In this document: in pieces, positions 61,401 through 64,000 of the stretch
Layout of the letters: every line of letters begins with the position of its first letter
Position numbering within the stretch: the first letter of the stretch is position 1
From: Wuchereria bancrofti
Taxonomy: Eukaryota; Nematoda; Chromadorea; Rhabditida; Onchocercidae
NCBI GenBank assembly: GCA_005281725.1
Contig: SSBO01000001.1
Location: forward strand, 4,820,399 to 4,884,398
Direction of reading: 5' to 3'
Length of the DNA stretch: 64,000 nucleotides
The notes under the pieces: generated by a model
Database searches by the model: none
What the model was told of the DNA's origin: nothing
What the model saw: the letters and a program-made list of their open reading frames with translations, nothing else
Translations under genes and position numbers: made by a program

Positions 61401-62225
61401 TGGTTTTATTAACTACTTTACAAATATCAGAAGTCACAGCCAGTAAACTATAGTTTTTTGTCACGTATTACATTTATATCTCTATTTATTTATAAACGTA
61501 TTTATTTTTAAAAATACTTAAAACAAATACTTTTAAAAATACTTGAAGTAATTTTTATCACGTGTTTATTCATTTTTCAAAATTGCTTTCACAAACTTAT
61601 TAATTAATAAGAATAGACCTCCTCATCATTTTAAAAAGGACAACTAACCACTCTTGAAAACAGTCGAAGAGTTTCTAAATCCTCTAAAATATTAGAAGCT
61701 TTAGTGGTGATCAGAACAACGTGTACACTGTCCAGTGGATGAAAAACATAACGAACACTGTCCGTTTCAATGAAAGTATGTTGACGTTGTGCTAAAATAA
61801 ATAATCCTTTAAAATTTGTTTCAAACACAGTTTAAAGTTTCAAACTTAATTATTACTAGAAACGAAGTGCCAGCTACTCTCTGATTAAGTGAACTTACAT
61901 TTGTCGGAAGCAATTAGCTTAGGAAAAGCGTCCAACAATCCTTCTAACCGAGCTTTTGTCATGTCCGAAATGAAAACCCTTGCCAAAAGCGCTGAAAAAA
62001 TAGCATATCTAACGAGCGAAAAACAAAATCAAATTGGATATACTGCCGGAAGCTCATCTATATCTTAGATTAATGAACATTCGCTTACTGCTCAAATCAG
62101 TAAGACTTTATTACACGAGTCTAATTCACTGAAAACATTCGAAACATTCTACACAAATATATTGATAGAAATGGAAGCATACGTTTCCCCGTCTTTGTTA
62201 TAATTGCTGCTCCAATGAGAACCAT
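58403..62225 (-). CDS. ARCN1: Coatomer delta subunit (delta-COP, archain)
   Basis: Twelve exons in phase: 62225-62183, 61991-61899, 61791-61649, 61189-61010, 60925-60838, 60761-60573, 60180-60014, 59707-59612, 59544-59397, 59159-59051, 58977-58773 and 58492-58403, giving 516 aa (human 511). The N-terminal longin-type domain has HTFIETDSVRYVFHPLDSVH and SNILEDLETLRLFSRV, then EIVALGYRENVNLAQIRTFT. A charged linker (AQERAANELMTQKA) and GKALKLGSK follow. The C-terminal mu-homology domain has VNMDIGVLKWRLLL, INCWPNE, NKTGSLEFSTPNGQADHFFP and the closing EKFEIV. It is part of the COPI coat F-subcomplex and acts in Golgi-to-ER retrieval. A TATTTCAG acceptor at 62234 is 8 nt upstream of the ATG (possible SL site). 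Donors after exons 6 and 9 (GTCGGT, GTTTGT) are weak but phases agree. Confidence 0.95.
59324..59370. repeat. Near-perfect hairpin in ARCN1 intron 9
   Basis: ACAGTGATAACGACAGTTCAC at 59324-59344 pairs with 59348-59370 across a 3-nt spacer. It could extrude as a cruciform or fold in the pre-mRNA just after the exon 9 donor. Confidence 0.85.
61211..61535. repeat. Direct repeat pair in ARCN1 intron 3
   Basis: About 69 bp at 61211-61279 recurs at 61468-61535 with few changes (shared core TATCTCTATTTATTTATAAA). The pair is separated by about 190 bp inside one intron. Confidence 0.85.
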
Positions 62226-63535
62226 CTTCGTATCTGAAATACTTATGAATTATCATCTCTTCCATTGTTCCCTCATCTTATTATGCTTAAGCTTGATACA
62301 CATAAAAAATTACTGAAATCATTCAGAAAAGATTTTTCCTTTCCAAGATGATTTAGGTTTGTTTTGCAATCCGCAAAACTTTGCAACTTAATGAATAAGA
62401 CCCAACTCCCTGATCGAATAGGTTGAAGTTATTTCCCTAGGAAGGAGGTAGAATATGTCTTTCTGCTCAGTAAATGAGGACGTATAAGGATGACCTATAT
62501 TCAGATTACTTTTATTAGCTCACACATAGTTAGCCGAATGTTTTCTAGACACAAAAACTTCAGATTCTAAGTAAAAATGAAGTTTCCATCAGCAGTACTC
62601 GCCAATTTTAAACATTCCTCGTGATGCTACCGATTTATGCAATCTGTTTCTTATTTTCCTTGGCTTCTTCAAGGAAAAGAACTATATGAATATTTCAATA
62701 CTATAGTGTACAGTCCCCATAACATTCCCCTCCATAATTTTTTCCTTTTTTCCAGGATAATAATTATTGTAACAATAAAAAAGAAGGGTTATTCGTCCCC
62801 ACGCATATCAACCAGAATTCCTACCCACTCATCACACGCTACAACCCACGTCTTCTTCATGTGTAAGTCAAATGGATGACGGAACGTCGTTCAGCTTAGT
62901 GCACCCACAGTGCAAATCGTCACGTTTCAGTAAAAAGATATAGGTAGAGAGCTACAACTCCACGACACAGCTCAATCTCCTGCAATGCGTAACTCAAATA
63001 CTTAAGAATAAGGACTTACAGTCAGTACAATATTCGAATCGAACTAATTTCAGCTTTGAAAACAACTTAGACCAGATTTAGTAGGCTGGAAATCACAGCT
63101 GTAAATATTATGTTCTCATACGTGATAGAAGTGAAGAAGAGACATCAGTTACCTCCTATAGAGAGTACAATTTTACTCCTAATGAAAACTGTGTCCATTA
63201 TTTGGATCCGAACATATACACTTTCTCCTGTTTTCATTACATTCCATAGAATTGTTTTGAAGCTCAGCATAATGGCATTATTCACGTGTAATTCAAAATA
63301 CGTGCAAGTCATCGTTTATTGAATAAATGAATGAATGAGATTACCGATTCACACAATCTGCATTTCTATCCGGAAAACCCGTCACGAACACTACTTAATT
63401 ACAATTGACTGAGGCAAGCAACCACCGCCTTACAAATAATTCAGTGCTCTTCCAAGTATTTTCACAACCTAGGGCAATACAACAAATAGAAATCCGATTA
63501 AAGGGTCGAGAAATAACGCGAAAGAACCGACATAT
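62226..63535. other. Intergenic upstream of ARCN1
   Basis: Probably holds the ARCN1 promoter and the 3' flank of the minus-strand gene at 63536. No coding or RNA gene was recognised. Confidence 0.35.
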
Positions 63536-63720
63536 TTAACCATTAGCAAAATTGATCAATCGTTTTATGACAGTCCGATAAGCGGCTAGTTCTTCTTCAT
63601 AAAGCTGTTCCAGTTTGGCTATTTTCTGCTCCATACTCATCTGACTGGCCACAACTGCTGAATATTCATACTCATCCAAAACGCTTGATAGCTTCCTCCA
63701 GTCACGTTCGCTTCGCTGCA
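63536..63720 (-). CDS. 3' terminal exon of an unknown coiled-coil gene
   Basis: An exon beginning at a TTTGCAG acceptor (63721) and ending at a TAA (63538-63536). It encodes about 60 residues, including RSERDWRKLSSVLDEYEYSA, then MEQKIAKLEQLYEEELAAYR and INFANG at the end. It is helical, charged and heptad-like. Upstream exons fall near or beyond the window end and I could not fit one with confidence. The family is not recognised; short ciliary or cytoskeletal helical proteins look similar, but that is only an impression. Confidence 0.5.
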
Positions 63721-64000
63721 AACGAATTGTATCTGAGATTTAAAAAGTAAAAACTTCGCACACTAGGACTAGAAAAAAGTGAAACTTTTCAAATGAACAA
63801 AAAAGAAGAGTTTTGGACAAGCACTAAAAAATTTTTTATATTGCCTACAGCTCATATGTCTTTCCCACCTTAGATCAAACAGAAAATCGAAATGACAACA
63901 TTCGAAATGGGAAAAAATACAGTTAGAAGGGAACCTCGTTTTATACAGATGTTTCTACCTGTTAGATACGGGTATGTTTCAAATGAAATAAAAACTAACT

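Overview
The window looks like nuclear DNA from a parasitic nematode, probably a filarial or related spirurid worm. The sequence is AT-rich, genes have many small exons, and several first exons begin just after a 3' splice-acceptor motif with no exon before it, as expected for spliced-leader trans-splicing. A predicted-secreted omega-class GST with alternative first exons recalls Onchocerca GST-3. The species is not proven. No bacterial, plasmid or CRISPR features are seen. All exon models were read by eye from splice motifs, reading frame and family resemblance.

Left part (1-28 kb): an unrecognised gene runs off the left end, possibly in an operon with a HEAT-like gene (minus). Next come a ZNRD2/SSSCA1 homologue (plus), an initiator tRNA-Met, a ten-EGF-domain transmembrane protein (minus), METTL16 (plus), a short paxillin with LD motifs and four LIM domains (plus), and a signal-peptide serpin with an aberrant hinge (minus).

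Middle (28.9-49.7 kb): a large inverted duplication. Two arms of about 7.9 and 8.3 kb (28935-36867 and 41384-49686) flank a 4.5 kb spacer holding the mitochondrial co-chaperone DNAJA3. Each arm has a complete omega GST gene with three candidate first exons, a lone arrestin-like exon, an ATC-type microsatellite and exon 1 of a two-pore potassium channel. Only the right arm continues into the full channel gene. The left arm stops inside intron 1 and leaves an orphan exon. The arm interiors I compared are identical; the few differences lie at the arm ends and in the microsatellite.

Right part (49.4-64 kb): the complete K2P channel (plus), a decayed mariner transposon, a small coiled-coil protein with a possible tail anchor (plus), the complete delta-COP gene ARCN1 (minus), and the 3' exon of an unknown coiled-coil gene (minus).

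A recurring oddity is short, diverged copies of exon sequence in nearby non-coding DNA. It is seen at the HEAT-like gene, paxillin, DNAJA3 and ARCN1. Most genes are unrelated housekeeping genes; the one apparent shared theme is the doubling of the GST locus by the palindrome.
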